This document shows positions 27,797 to 37,132 of a stretch of 64,000 bases of DNA, piece after piece; positions within the stretch are counted from its first letter, which is position 1; every line of letters begins with the position of its first letter. This DNA is from Saccharofermentans sp. (GTDB taxonomy: Bacteria > Bacillota > Clostridia > Saccharofermentanales > Saccharofermentanaceae). Below the pieces are notes generated by a model. It worked only from the letters and a program-made list of their open reading frames with translations, was not told the origin of the DNA and made no database searches. Position numbers and translations under genes: made by a program. Location of the stretch: assembly GCA_024685385.1 (NCBI GenBank), contig JAIKVV010000113.1:22726-86725 (forward strand), written 5' to 3'.

Positions 27797-30700
27797 ATGT
27801 ACAAAAAAGTATCAACCAACATGAACTTTACGGACAGGGAGAAGGAAGTCCTGGAATTCTGGAAGGCTAATGACATCTACAAGAAGTCATTGAAGCCCGC
27901 CAAGGACGGAACCCCCTCATTTACGCTCTATGACGGGCCTCCGACGGCTAACGGCAAGCCCCATATCGGTCACATTAAGACCCGTGTCATTAAGGACCTC
28001 ATTCCCAGATACCATTCCATGAAGGGTGAGGCCGTAACGTTCAAGGCAGGTTGGGATACTCACGGACTCCCCGTCGAGCTTGAAGTCGAGAAGTCTCTCG
28101 GCATAAACGGCAAGCCCCAGATCGAAGAATACGGCGTTGAGCCTTTCATCAAGAAGTGTAAGGAATCCGTCTGGACTTATAAGGACCAGTGGGAGCACAT
28201 GTCCGACCGTGTAGGTTTCTGGGCCGACATGGAGAATCCTTATGTCACATACGACAATAACTATATCGAGTCTGAGTGGTGGGCATTAAAGACCATGTGG
28301 GACAAGGACCTTATCTATAAGGGCCATAAGATCGTTCCTTACTGCCCCAGATGCGGCACGGCTCTTTCCAGCCACGAAGTCGCCCAGGGCTATAAGAAGG
28401 TCAAGGAGAATTCCGTTTTCGTAAGATTCAAGGTAAAAGGTGAGGAAGATACATACTTTGCAGCATGGACAACGACACCCTGGACTCTTCCTTCGAACGC
28501 GGCCCTCTGCGTCAGCCCCACTGCTGAATATGCAAGGCTCAAGGTCAATAAGGACCTGGACGGCAGCGAGAAAGAAGTCCGTTACTACATGTGTAAGGAC
28601 CTGATCGCATCACTTTTCGAAGATTATGAGATCGAAGAGACCTATAAGGGCACGGACCTTTGCGGCAAGGAGTATGAGCCTTTGTTCGACTATTCCGCAA
28701 CTATCGTCTCCAATTCCAAGTCCCGCGCTTTCTTTGTAGTATCCGACAACTATGTTACTACTGAAGACGGTACGGGTATCGTTCATATCGCACCCGCTTT
28801 CGGTGAAGACGACGCCAGAGTCGGAAGAGAGAATGACATCGTATTCATCCAGCTCGTTGACGAAGCAGGACACCTTCCTTCTGAATGCGGCGAGTTCGCC
28901 GGCATGTTCGTTAAGGATGCCGATCCTCTCATCATCAAGAAACTCAACATGGAAGGCAAGCTCCTGAAGAAGATGCCTTTCGAGCACGATTATCCCTTCT
29001 GCTGGAGATGTGATACTCCGCTCATCTATTACGCAAGAAGCACATGGTTCATCGCAATGAGCACCAAGAGGGAAGAGCTCCTCACATCCAACCGCATGGT
29101 CAACTGGATGCCTGAAACGATCCGTGACGGCCGTATGGGCGACTTCCTCGAAAACGTCATCGACTGGGGTATCTCCCGTGAGCGTTACTGGGGCACGCCT
29201 CTCCCGATCTGGGAGTGCGAGTGCGGCAAGCGTCACTGCATAGGTTCCATCGAGGAACTCAAGTCCATGAGCGACGACTGCCCTGAGGATATCGAACTCC
29301 ATAAGCCTTATGTTGATAATGTTCACATCAAGTGCCCTGACTGCGGCAAGCCCATGACCCGCGTTTCCGAGGTCATCGACTGCTGGTTCGACTCCGGCGC
29401 AATGCCTTTTGCTCAGTACCACTATCCTTTCGAAAACAAGGAATTCTTCGAGTCGCACTATCCCTGCCACTTCATTTCAGAAGCTTTGGATCAGACAAGA
29501 GGATGGTTCTATTCACTCATCGCCATCAGCACTGTCCTCTTCGGCAGGAGTCCTTTCGAGAACTGCATCGTCATGGGTCTCGTAATGGATAAGGACGGCA
29601 TCAAGATGAGCAAGCACATCGGCAACGTCGTCGATCCCTGGGATGTTCTTAACGACGAAGGCGCAGATGCAGCAAGATGGTATTTCTATAACTCAAGTTC
29701 TGCATGGCTTCCTAACCGTTTCTCTCACGAGGCAGTAAGGGAAGGTCAGAGAAAGTTCATCGGAACATACTGGAATACATACGCTTTCTATATCATGTAT
29801 GCCGATATCGATAACTTCGATCCCAATCAGTACACGATCGACTACAAGAATCTGGGTGTTATGGACCGCTGGATCTTCTCCAGGCTCAATTCCCTCGTTC
29901 TTGACGTCAACAGGAGAATGGACAAGTATGACATCACTGCATCTTCAAGAGCGATCCAGGACTTCACGGACGAGCTTTCCAACTGGTATGTAAGACGCTG
30001 CCGTGACAGATACTGGGGCGGCGAGATGACTCAGGACAAGATCGATGCATACATGACGCTCTATACTGTCCTCGAGACACTTACGAGACTCGCTGCACCT
30101 TTCGTTCCTTTCGTAACTGAGGCTGTTTACCAGAACCTCGTAAGGAGCGTTAACCCCGATGCCCCCGAGTCAGTACATCTCTGTTCTTACCCTGTCGCAG
30201 ACGAGTCTCTGATCGATACAAAGATCGAAGAGAACATGGCGCTCGTTCAGAACGTCGTAGTCCTCGGAAGAGCTGCAAGAGAAGCAGGCAAGCTCAAGAA
30301 CCGTCAGCCTCTGTCAGATATCTATGTCGTAACCGACAAGGATATCCCCGCTGAATATGAGTCTGTAATTCTTGACGAGCTCAACATAAGAAAGCTCAAT
30401 GTAATGGCTGATGCATCCGCATTCGTCGATTACAGTTTCAAGCCTCAGCTCAGAACCTGCGGACGCAAGTTCGGTCCCAAGCTCAATGCCGCCAAGGAAG
30501 TTATAGCTGCTCTCCCCGGTAAAGAGACAATGGCTGCAATCAAGGCAGGTCCCGTCAAGATCACTGTGGACGGCGAAGAGTTCGAGATGACGGAGGAAGA
30601 TTTCATCGTCGAAACAACCCAGCCTGAAGGATTCTCCACACAGGAAGATAAGGGCCTTACAGTATCCGTCAGCACGGTCCTCACGGAAGATCTGATCGAA

Positions 30701-30946
30701 GACGGATTTGTAAGAGAGATGATCTCAAAGATCCAGACCCAGCGTAAGGAGACAGGTCTTGACGTTACAGACAGGATCATCCTGTCCTATGCAGATAACG
30801 ATAAGCTTGCAGCCATAATCGAGCGCAAGAAGGATTTCATCGCATCCGAAGTCCTTGCATCCGATATCGTTGCAGGCAAGTCCGATAATGCCAAGGAGTG
30901 GGACATCAACGGGGAGAAGATAGTATTCTCCGTCGCAAAAGCTTAA
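27797..30946 (+). CDS. ileS: Isoleucyl-tRNA synthetase
   Basis: Charges tRNA-Ile. The 1049-residue class Ia synthetase has YDGPPTANGKPHIGH (HIGH) near residue 50, a CPRCGT zinc knuckle, an editing domain with WTTTPWTLPSN, KMSKHIGN (KMSKS equivalent), and an anticodon domain with NWYVRRCRDRYW. Size and motif style fit the eukaryotic-like type 2 IleRS found in many Clostridia. That type is usually less sensitive to mupirocin (established for type 2 enzymes; its application here is inference). The start follows AAAGGTG at 27784-27790; an in-frame ATG at 27767 is less likely. TTGACT at 27706-27711 with TAATAT at 27731-27736 (19-base spacer) may be the promoter. No T-box was seen. Confidence 0.96.
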   Translation: MYKKVSTNMNFTDREKEVLEFWKANDIYKKSLKPAKDGTPSFTLYDGPPTANGKPHIGHIKTRVIKDLIPRYHSMKGEAVTFKAGWDTHGLPVELEVEKSLGINGKPQIEEYGVEPFIKKCKESVWTYKDQWEHMSDRVGFWADMENPYVTYDNNYIESEWWALKTMWDKDLIYKGHKIVPYCPRCGTALSSHEVAQGYKKVKENSVFVRFKVKGEEDTYFAAWTTTPWTLPSNAALCVSPTAEYARLKVNKDLDGSEKEVRYYMCKDLIASLFEDYEIEETYKGTDLCGKEYEPLFDYSATIVSNSKSRAFFVVSDNYVTTEDGTGIVHIAPAFGEDDARVGRENDIVFIQLVDEAGHLPSECGEFAGMFVKDADPLIIKKLNMEGKLLKKMPFEHDYPFCWRCDTPLIYYARSTWFIAMSTKREELLTSNRMVNWMPETIRDGRMGDFLENVIDWGISRERYWGTPLPIWECECGKRHCIGSIEELKSMSDDCPEDIELHKPYVDNVHIKCPDCGKPMTRVSEVIDCWFDSGAMPFAQYHYPFENKEFFESHYPCHFISEALDQTRGWFYSLIAISTVLFGRSPFENCIVMGLVMDKDGIKMSKHIGNVVDPWDVLNDEGADAARWYFYNSSSAWLPNRFSHEAVREGQRKFIGTYWNTYAFYIMYADIDNFDPNQYTIDYKNLGVMDRWIFSRLNSLVLDVNRRMDKYDITASSRAIQDFTDELSNWYVRRCRDRYWGGEMTQDKIDAYMTLYTVLETLTRLAAPFVPFVTEAVYQNLVRSVNPDAPESVHLCSYPVADESLIDTKIEENMALVQNVVVLGRAAREAGKLKNRQPLSDIYVVTDKDIPAEYESVILDELNIRKLNVMADASAFVDYSFKPQLRTCGRKFGPKLNAAKEVIAALPGKETMAAIKAGPVKITVDGEEFEMTEEDFIVETTQPEGFSTQEDKGLTVSVSTVLTEDLIEDGFVREMISKIQTQRKETGLDVTDRIILSYADNDKLAAIIERKKDFIASEVLASDIVAGKSDNAKEWDINGEKIVFSVAKA

Positions 30947-30974
30947 GGCATAACACAGACGCCGGGAGGTTAAG

Positions 30975-31688
30975 ATGCTGATTGAATTACTGACAGCCGA
31001 TATGGAGATCGGACAGAAGATCTTCTATGCTCTTATCATGATCTTCGCATTGACTCTGTCATTCTCGATCCACGAGTTCATGCATGCTTTTACGGCAGAC
31101 TGGTTAGGGGATCCGACTCCCCGCAATATGGGAAGGCTTACGCTTAACCCTATGGCTCACATGGATCCCATGGGAACTGTCCTGCTCCTTGTGGCAGGAT
31201 TCGGATGGGGTAAGCCCGTCATGTATAATCCGAGGAAACTCAACCGTTTCAAGAGTTACCGCGGAATGAACATAATGGTGCATCTTGCCGGTGTAACGGG
31301 CAACTTCGTCCTGGCGCTTATCTGTTCCATTATCAATGTTTTTATCGTTCAGTTCGCGGATGTCAATCAGCCCGCGATAATGGCGCTTACTCTCGCATTC
31401 TCTTATACGAGCATCTTTTCGCTGATGCTCCTGGCGTTTAACCTTCTTCCGATCCCGCCTCTTGACGGTTTCCATGTATTGGAAGAACTCTTGCCTGTAA
31501 AACTCAAGTATTCAGAAGGATACAAGAAGTTTCAGAAGTTTGCGCCCCTGATCCTCTTGATCGTATTCGTGACGGGGTCGAGGCTTCCGTTCTTGGGATC
31601 TGCCATCGAAGTGATCAAGTTCCCTTTTGCCTGGGTCATCAATGCCATCTGTAACGGACTGGTACAACTTTTGAGTAATTTCGGCTGA
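30975..31688 (+). CDS. Site-2 protease-type M50 metalloprotease
   Basis: Intramembrane zinc protease of the YwhC/Rv-type short S2P group, 237 residues with about five to six membrane segments. The zinc motif HEFMHAFTADWLGD (HExxH) lies near residue 36, and the third ligand motif NLLPIPPLDG near residue 155. It has no PDZ domain, unlike RseP at 52608. It is 28 bases after ileS and 12 bases before scpA. This placement next to scpA-scpB is common in Firmicutes. Substrate is unknown. Confidence 0.87.
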   Translation: MLIELLTADMEIGQKIFYALIMIFALTLSFSIHEFMHAFTADWLGDPTPRNMGRLTLNPMAHMDPMGTVLLLVAGFGWGKPVMYNPRKLNRFKSYRGMNIMVHLAGVTGNFVLALICSIINVFIVQFADVNQPAIMALTLAFSYTSIFSLMLLAFNLLPIPPLDGFHVLEELLPVKLKYSEGYKKFQKFAPLILLIVFVTGSRLPFLGSAIEVIKFPFAWVINAICNGLVQLLSNFG

Positions 31689-31700
31689 CGGAGGGACATC

Positions 31701-32462
31701 TTGGATCAGACATTGGTTCCCGAACTTAAGATACAGCATTTTGAAGGTCCGATGGACCTTCTCTATCATTTGGTCGAGAAGAATGACATAGATATCTTCG
31801 ATATTCCGATCGCCACTGTCTGCGAACAGTATATGGAATATCTGGACAAGATGAAGAGCCTTGATATGGAGATCGCATCCGAGTTCCTTGTCATGGCTGC
31901 ATCCCTTGTCCTCATCAAGACCAAGATGATGCTCCCCGGATCCAAGGCAGGTGAGAACGGCGAGGCCGAACCCGATCCCAGGGAAGATCTTGTAGTAAGT
32001 CTCATGAGATACAAGAGATGTAAACTTTTCGCCGAAGAATTGAAAGAGCGCCGCGAAAAGTATTCCGGCTGCCGAACGCGTCTTCCCATGACCGCCAAGG
32101 ATCTTGGCATCACGGTGCTTCCGGTCAAGCAGGAATTCTCGGTCGAAGCTTTCGATCGGGCAACGGATGATATCTGCACACGTAACGAAGTAAGGTTTGC
32201 CGATATTTCCGCGAAGATTACGCACATACTCCGCAAGGATAAGCTTTCCGTAAGGCAGAAGATGAAGAATCTCTGGAAGACCATAACTTCCAGGGGCAAG
32301 CTCTTCTTCAGCGAACTCTTCACATCCAAGAAAGGTGAAGATTATAAGATGGAGAAGATCGTTTCATTCCTTGCGGTGCTCGAACTCGTAAGAAACGACA
32401 GCATCACGGTTGAACAGAAGAGACTTTTCGACGACATACTCATAGAGAAGAAGAGGAACTGA
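31701..32462 (+). CDS. scpA: Segregation and condensation protein A (kleisin)
   Basis: Kleisin subunit of the SMC-ScpAB condensin that organises and separates chromosomes. The 253-residue product has the N-terminal SMC-neck-binding region FEGPMDLLYHLVEKNDIDIF and the helix with SEFLVMAASLVLIKTKMMLP. A C-terminal winged helix (TFLAVLELV-type FLAVLELVRNDSI) contacts the SMC head. The start is TTG at 31701, preceded by GGAGGG at 31690-31695. scpB follows after 2 bases. The smc gene is not in the window. Confidence 0.94.
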   Translation: MDQTLVPELKIQHFEGPMDLLYHLVEKNDIDIFDIPIATVCEQYMEYLDKMKSLDMEIASEFLVMAASLVLIKTKMMLPGSKAGENGEAEPDPREDLVVSLMRYKRCKLFAEELKERREKYSGCRTRLPMTAKDLGITVLPVKQEFSVEAFDRATDDICTRNEVRFADISAKITHILRKDKLSVRQKMKNLWKTITSRGKLFFSELFTSKKGEDYKMEKIVSFLAVLELVRNDSITVEQKRLFDDILIEKKRN

Positions 32463-32464
32463 TA

Positions 32465-33139
32465 ATGGATGAAGAGAAAGATATTATCGTAACCGCTGAA
32501 GAACTGCCTGCCGCAATAGAAGCAATGCTCTTCGTGTCAGGTGACGGCATAACGGCGCAGGAGATGTCAGAGATAACAAATGTCCCCGTTAAGGATATTG
32601 AAGCTGTCCTTACCGATCTCATGAACAGGTTCGAGCAGAACCCCTGGAGCGGCATTACCATCCGCAAGGCAGACGATACATATTCCATGATGACCAAGCC
32701 TTCCGTAAAGAAAGTTCTGGATCAGATGTTTGCGCCCAGAAATTCGGTTCCCCTGTCATCCGCATCATACGAGACTCTTGCCGTAATCGCATATAATCAG
32801 CCCTGTACCAGAGCTGCCGTGGAGACCGTAAGAGGCGTATCTTCCGACAGCATAATCAGCAGGCTGCTGGACCGCGGCTGGATCGAGGAAGCGGGAACAC
32901 TGGATGCTCCCGGACGTCCTGCGCTCTTCCGCACGAGCAAGCAGTTCCTTACTGAATTCGGCATATCTTCTGCCGATGAACTTCCTTCCATGGAACTCAT
33001 GAGCTATCAGACCATAAGAGACCTTGAAGATTCGCTGCGTCAGGCTGCAGGTACCAAGGATAAGCAGATAACGATCGATAACATCATCGCAACGAATGTC
33101 GAAGCACCTGAGGAAAAAGAACAGCAGGATAAAGAATGA
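32465..33139 (+). CDS. scpB: Segregation and condensation protein B
   Basis: Winged-helix dimer that binds ScpA in the SMC complex, 224 residues. Two tandem winged-helix regions are visible: IEAMLFVSGDGITAQEM at the start, and YETLAVIAYNQPCTRAAVETVRG with DRGWIEEAG. These are hallmark ScpB stretches. It sits between scpA (2-base gap) and the RpiR regulator (1-base gap), so the three are likely one transcript. Confidence 0.94.
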   Translation: MDEEKDIIVTAEELPAAIEAMLFVSGDGITAQEMSEITNVPVKDIEAVLTDLMNRFEQNPWSGITIRKADDTYSMMTKPSVKKVLDQMFAPRNSVPLSSASYETLAVIAYNQPCTRAAVETVRGVSSDSIISRLLDRGWIEEAGTLDAPGRPALFRTSKQFLTEFGISSADELPSMELMSYQTIRDLEDSLRQAAGTKDKQITIDNIIATNVEAPEEKEQQDKE

Positions 33140-33140
33140 T

Positions 33141-34019
33141 ATGGACATCATCGAGATAATCGAAAACAGATACCAGGACATGAGCAAGGGCCACAAGGCC
33201 ATAGCCGATTATTGTCTTGAAAACTACGACAGACTGGCATACATAACCGCTGCAAGATTAGGCGAGCTTTGCGGCGTGTCCGAATCGACTGTCGTAAGGT
33301 TCCCTCAGGAACTCGGGTTTGCGGGTTATCCCGAATTCCAGAAGGCCGTAAGGGAAGAGCATAAATCCAATCTTACGACCGTTCAGAGATTAAGTTATAC
33401 CGACAGGTTCGATTCCCCTGCTGAAGCTGCCCGCGAGGTCATGAAAGCCGACATGAACAACATCAGGGAATCCATGGAAGAAATGGATATGGATTCTTTC
33501 GACAAGGCGGTAAACTGCATCTTAAACTCAAGAAAGATCTATATCATGGGCATCCGCGCATCGGCTCCTTTATCGGAGTTCATGCATTTCTACATGACGC
33601 TTCTTTTTGACGATGTCGTTCTCGTAAAGAGCACCTGCACGAACGAACTTTTCGAACAGGTAATGTCCATTACAGACAGGGATGTCCTTATCGGGATTTC
33701 TTTCCCCAGATATTCATCAAGAACGATCAATTCGATGGAGTTCGCCAAGAAAAAAGGCGCCTCCATAATCGCAATAACGGATAAAGACAATACTCCCATG
33801 ACCGAACATGCGGACATCAAGCTTTTCGCAAGATCGTCCATGGCATCTTTTGCAGATTCTCTGACGGCACCGCTTTCGCTCATCAACGCTCTTCTCGTAG
33901 CCCTCGGAATGAACAGGAAAGACCATATCAAGGATTCGCTTGAATCACTTGAAACGATGTGGGCCCAGTTCAAGGTGTATGAGACGGGCAACGACAGGAA
34001 AGATACTGACAGCAATTGA
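33141..34019 (+). CDS. MurR/RpiR-family transcriptional regulator
   Basis: 292-residue regulator with an N-terminal helix-turn-helix (YQDMSKGHKAIADYCLENYD then LGELCGVSESTVVRFPQELGF) and a C-terminal SIS sugar-phosphate-binding domain (about 120-260, starting KIYIMGIRASAPLS). The family usually senses phosphorylated sugars such as MurNAc-6-P or ribose-5-P. No sugar catabolic operon adjoins it; it lies between scpB and cmk, so its regulon is elsewhere. An in-frame start at 33096 would overlap scpB, and ATG 33141 directly after the scpB stop is preferred. No strong ribosome binding site is seen, which suggests coupling to scpB. Confidence 0.86.
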   Translation: MDIIEIIENRYQDMSKGHKAIADYCLENYDRLAYITAARLGELCGVSESTVVRFPQELGFAGYPEFQKAVREEHKSNLTTVQRLSYTDRFDSPAEAAREVMKADMNNIRESMEEMDMDSFDKAVNCILNSRKIYIMGIRASAPLSEFMHFYMTLLFDDVVLVKSTCTNELFEQVMSITDRDVLIGISFPRYSSRTINSMEFAKKKGASIIAITDKDNTPMTEHADIKLFARSSMASFADSLTAPLSLINALLVALGMNRKDHIKDSLESLETMWAQFKVYETGNDRKDTDSN

Positions 34020-34028
34020 TGTTATAAT
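34020..34028 (+). promoter_or_regulatory. Extended -10 promoter of cmk-ispH-S1
   Basis: TGTTATAAT at 34020-34028, directly after the RpiR gene stop and 39 bases before the cmk ATG. No clear -35 box. Confidence 0.5.
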
Positions 34029-34067
34029 ATGCATCGGAAAAATCATTTTCGATAAGGAGAATTGATC

Positions 34068-34736
34068 ATGGCATTTCAGATAGCGATAGACGGACCTTCA
34101 GGTTCAGGCAAGAGCACGCTCGCAAAGGGCGTGGCAAAGGAACTCGGCATCATGTATCTTGATACCGGCGCAATGTACAGGACTTGCGGACTTGCTGCTC
34201 TCAAGAGAAGGATCAGTCCCAAGGATCCCGCTGAAGTAAAGCGCATGATGGGCGAGATGAAACTTGAAGTCAAGTTCATCGACGGCGTTCAGCACATGAT
34301 ATTGGACGGCGAGGATGTGACGGGGCAGATAAGGACTCCCGAGGTGTCCGTTGCAGCTTCCGATATAAGCGCTCTTCCCGTAGTAAGAACAGCCATGGTC
34401 GACATGCAGCGTGACATAGCCCGTCATCAGAGTTTTGTTCTTGACGGACGTGATATCGCATCCAATGTCCTTCCTGATGCAAAATACAAGTTCTATGTGA
34501 CTGCCAAAGCTTCCACAAGAGCAGAGAGAAGACTTGCGGAACTTCAGGAAAAGGGTGATTTCTCCCAGTCTTATGAGGAAGTCTTAAGAGATATCGAATA
34601 CAGGGATGAGCAGGATTCCAACAGGGAATTTTCTCCTCTGATCCAGGTTCCCGAAGCGATCGTCATCGATACGGATCTTTATACGATCGAGGGGACAAAG
34701 GAATTCCTTTTGTCTCACATAGATGAGGAAGCCTGA
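34068..34736 (+). CDS. cmk: Cytidylate kinase
   Basis: Phosphorylates CMP and dCMP with ATP. The 222-residue P-loop kinase shows AIDGPSGSGKSTLAKGVA (Walker A) and YLDTGAMYRTCGL near residue 37. It also has VLDGRDIASNVLPDA and, near the end, RDEQDSNREFSPL, the CMP-binding and lid motifs. The AAGGAG site at 34054-34059 supports ATG 34068 over TTG 34062. Its stop overlaps the ispH-S1 start (TGATG). The cmk-ispH-rpsA order is a conserved clostridial arrangement. Confidence 0.95.
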   Translation: MAFQIAIDGPSGSGKSTLAKGVAKELGIMYLDTGAMYRTCGLAALKRRISPKDPAEVKRMMGEMKLEVKFIDGVQHMILDGEDVTGQIRTPEVSVAASDISALPVVRTAMVDMQRDIARHQSFVLDGRDIASNVLPDAKYKFYVTAKASTRAERRLAELQEKGDFSQSYEEVLRDIEYRDEQDSNREFSPLIQVPEAIVIDTDLYTIEGTKEFLLSHIDEEA

Positions 34737-36904
34737 TGCCCGTTATCAAGGCTAAAGACTGCGGTTTTTGTTTCGGTGTAAAGAATGCCGTTGCAAAAGC
34801 GTTCGAGATGGCAGAAGCCAAGTCATCTTCGGACAGTCTTGTCATGCTCGGTGAACTTACCCATAACAGCATCGTCATGGACAGGCTTAAGAGCGAAGGA
34901 TTCATTATCGTAGACGATGCAAAAGATGTCCCTTCGGGATCCAAGGTCATCATTAGGGCGCACGGTGTTCCTCCGTCACAACTTGAGATCCTGAAAGAGA
35001 AGGGCTGCGACATCCTGGACTGCACATGTCCTTTCGTAACAAAGATCCATAAGATCGTATCCGATGCAGCCCGTTCCGGAAAGAATATCATCGTATGCGG
35101 AACACCCGGTCATCCCGAAGTTACCGGAATATGCGGCCAGGCCGAAGAATATCCTGATGTAAAGGTTGCTGTAATATCGTCTGCAGAGGACCTCGAAAAC
35201 GTTGAATTTCCTATGGATTCGGCCGTTTTGGTATCCCAGACGACCTTCTCTACGGAAAAGTTTAAAATAATTTGTGCAACTGTAGAAAATAAAATTGAAA
35301 AAAATCTTGTTTTTGATACAATATGTATTACGACTGAAAATAGGCAAAAAGAAGCGGCCTCGATTTCAGAGCGTGCAGACGTGATGTTAGTCATCGGATC
35401 GGCGCACAGTTCTAATACGAAAAAGCTGATGGATGTCTGTTCAGGTCGTTGTGCGAGAACGTATCTCATCAGTGACGCCAATGGGTTGGCTGGACTATTG
35501 TCCTCCGGTCTCATCAGGCCGTCTGACACGGTCGGTATCACTGCGGGAGCTTCTACGCCGGAAGATATCATTTTGGAGGTTGTTCAAACAATGAACGAAG
35601 AAGACGTAAAGAACATCGAGGGACAGGAGATCCCGGAAGAGAACTCAGGCAACGAGTTCACAGACTATGTTAACAGCATTTCTCAGATCAGAAGGGGCGC
35701 TGTCGTGGAAGGAGAAATAACTTCGGCAGATGCTGATTACGTTTACGTTGACGTTCATGACAAATCCGAAGGTAAGATTCCGATCGAGGAGTTCCAGGGT
35801 GAGAATGAGATCGATCTTGATGCTGCTATCGCTGAGCACAAGACTGTTAAGGTAGTAGTTAAGAAGGTCCGCAATACTGATCAGGGCAAGGACATCGATC
35901 TTTCCATGACAGCCGTTGACTATGAGAAGTACAAGGGCGAAGTCAAGGAAGCATATGACAGCAAGACTCCCATTACACTGAAACTCATCCGCACCGTTAA
36001 GGATGGTCTTATCGGTTCCTATCACGGTGTAGAGGTTTATATCCATAAGTCTCAGATCAAGTTTGGCGAGGTTAAGGATCTCGAGTCCTACATCGGCAAG
36101 GAACTTGAAGTTGTTATCACAAAGTTCGAGACAGAGAAGAACCGTTTGAGGATCTCCGGATCTCACAGACAGCTCGCTGCTCGTGAGAAGGCTGCCAAGG
36201 CTGCCAACATCTGGGATAACATCGAAGTAGGCAAGAGATATACAGGTGTCGTAAGAAGCCTTCCCGAGTTCGGTGCTTTCGTTGACATCGGCGGAGTTGA
36301 CGGTCTCGTTCACGTATCCGAGATCACATGGGTCCGCAATCAGAAGCCTTCTGATGTTCTCAAGGTAAACGACGAGATCGAAGTTTATGTAAAGAGCTTC
36401 GATAAGGATTCCAAGAAGATCTCACTCGGCTACAAGAAGGAAGAGGATGATCCTTATTACAACATCACAGAGAGGATCCCTGAGGGTTCTGTTGTCGAAG
36501 GTAAGGTCGTAAGGATCTGTGACTTCGGTGCATTCATCGAGCTCGAGCCCGGTATCGATGCACTCTGCCACATCTCCCAGATCTCCGATAAGAGACTTGA
36601 TAATCCTGCAGAAGTTCTTTCCAAGGGTGATGTTGTCCGCGCAAGAGTAGTCAAGGTCGATCCCGAGGGCAGAAGGATCTCCGTATCCATCAAGGATATC
36701 GCTCCCATCAATCCTCCTGAAGCTGAAGAGGCTGAGGATGAGGAAGCAGCTGATGAAGTCGTTGAAGCACCCGTAGAGGCTGCAGAGGCTCCTGTTGAAG
36801 CAGCAGTTGAGGCTGTAGAAGAAGCAGCAGCTCCCGCTGAGGAAGCCGTAGAGGCTGCAGAAGAAGCTGTTGCAGAGGCTCCCGCTGAGGAAACAGCTGA
36901 GTAA
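34736..36904 (+). CDS. ispH: IspH (HMBPP reductase) fused to ribosomal protein S1
   Basis: Bifunctional 722-residue protein. Residues 1-285 are IspH, the last MEP-pathway enzyme, making IPP/DMAPP. The three [4Fe-4S] cysteines are visible (CGFCFG, DCTCPF, FDTICITTENRQ), with catalytic histidines in THNS, RAHGVPP and GHPEVTG. From 286 onward are four S1 RNA-binding domains (about 318-385, 405-475, 490-560, 577-650) and a 60-residue Ala/Glu/Val tail. IspH-S1 fusions are known in Clostridia. Unusual here: an AT-rich stretch with a promoter at 35295-35322, and GGAGG (35575-35579) before an in-frame ATG at 35591 (codon 286). This suggests S1 can also be made alone. Confidence 0.94.
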   Translation: MPVIKAKDCGFCFGVKNAVAKAFEMAEAKSSSDSLVMLGELTHNSIVMDRLKSEGFIIVDDAKDVPSGSKVIIRAHGVPPSQLEILKEKGCDILDCTCPFVTKIHKIVSDAARSGKNIIVCGTPGHPEVTGICGQAEEYPDVKVAVISSAEDLENVEFPMDSAVLVSQTTFSTEKFKIICATVENKIEKNLVFDTICITTENRQKEAASISERADVMLVIGSAHSSNTKKLMDVCSGRCARTYLISDANGLAGLLSSGLIRPSDTVGITAGASTPEDIILEVVQTMNEEDVKNIEGQEIPEENSGNEFTDYVNSISQIRRGAVVEGEITSADADYVYVDVHDKSEGKIPIEEFQGENEIDLDAAIAEHKTVKVVVKKVRNTDQGKDIDLSMTAVDYEKYKGEVKEAYDSKTPITLKLIRTVKDGLIGSYHGVEVYIHKSQIKFGEVKDLESYIGKELEVVITKFETEKNRLRISGSHRQLAAREKAAKAANIWDNIEVGKRYTGVVRSLPEFGAFVDIGGVDGLVHVSEITWVRNQKPSDVLKVNDEIEVYVKSFDKDSKKISLGYKKEEDDPYYNITERIPEGSVVEGKVVRICDFGAFIELEPGIDALCHISQISDKRLDNPAEVLSKGDVVRARVVKVDPEGRRISVSIKDIAPINPPEAEEAEDEEAADEVVEAPVEAAEAPVEAAVEAVEEAAAPAEEAVEAAEEAVAEAPAEETAE
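35295..35322 (+). promoter_or_regulatory. Internal promoter within ispH, upstream of the S1 part
   Basis: TTGAAA (35295-35300), 16-base spacer, TACAAT (35317-35322), in a locally AT-rich patch (about 35265-35350) unlike the rest of the gene. It lies about 270 bases before the internal ATG at 35591. Confidence 0.6.
35575..35593 (+). promoter_or_regulatory. rpsA: Internal ribosome binding site and ATG at the IspH/S1 junction
   Basis: GGAGG at 35575-35579 followed after 11 bases by an in-frame ATG at 35591, codon 286. It sits exactly where IspH homology ends and the S1 leader MNEEDVKN begins. Confidence 0.6.
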
Positions 36905-36927
36905 AAAAGAAAGTTTTTAAGCTTATG

Positions 36928-36955
36928 AAGGGGCATCTTCGTGACGCCCCTTTTT
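36928..36955 (+). terminator. Terminator after ispH-S1
   Basis: Stem AAGGGGC (36928-36934) / GCCCCTT (36946-36952) followed by TTT and an AT-rich tail. Confidence 0.8.
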
Positions 36956-37030
36956 ATATTCTTAACATTGGCACTTGCATAATCGGCAGAGTTGTAATAT
37001 CATAATTTAGCCTGTGATTTGGAAAGACTC

Positions 37031-37106
37031 CGGGGTGTGGCTCAGGTGGTAGAGTGCTTGCTTCGGGAGCAAGAGGCCGCGAGTTCGAGTCTCGCCACTC
37101 CGACCA
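37031..37106 (+). tRNA. tRNA-Pro (anticodon CGG)
   Basis: 76 bases with encoded CCA. Acceptor CGGGGTG/CACTCCG, D-arm GCTC/GAGT, and anticodon stem CTTGC/GCAAG with loop TTCGGGA (anticodon CGG at 37064-37066). The T-arm is GCGAG/CTCGC with loop TTCGAGT. The first pair C1-G72 with discriminator A is the usual bacterial tRNA-Pro identity. Confidence 0.95.
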
Positions 37107-37132
37107 TTTTTCAAATCTCATGCATAAGATAC

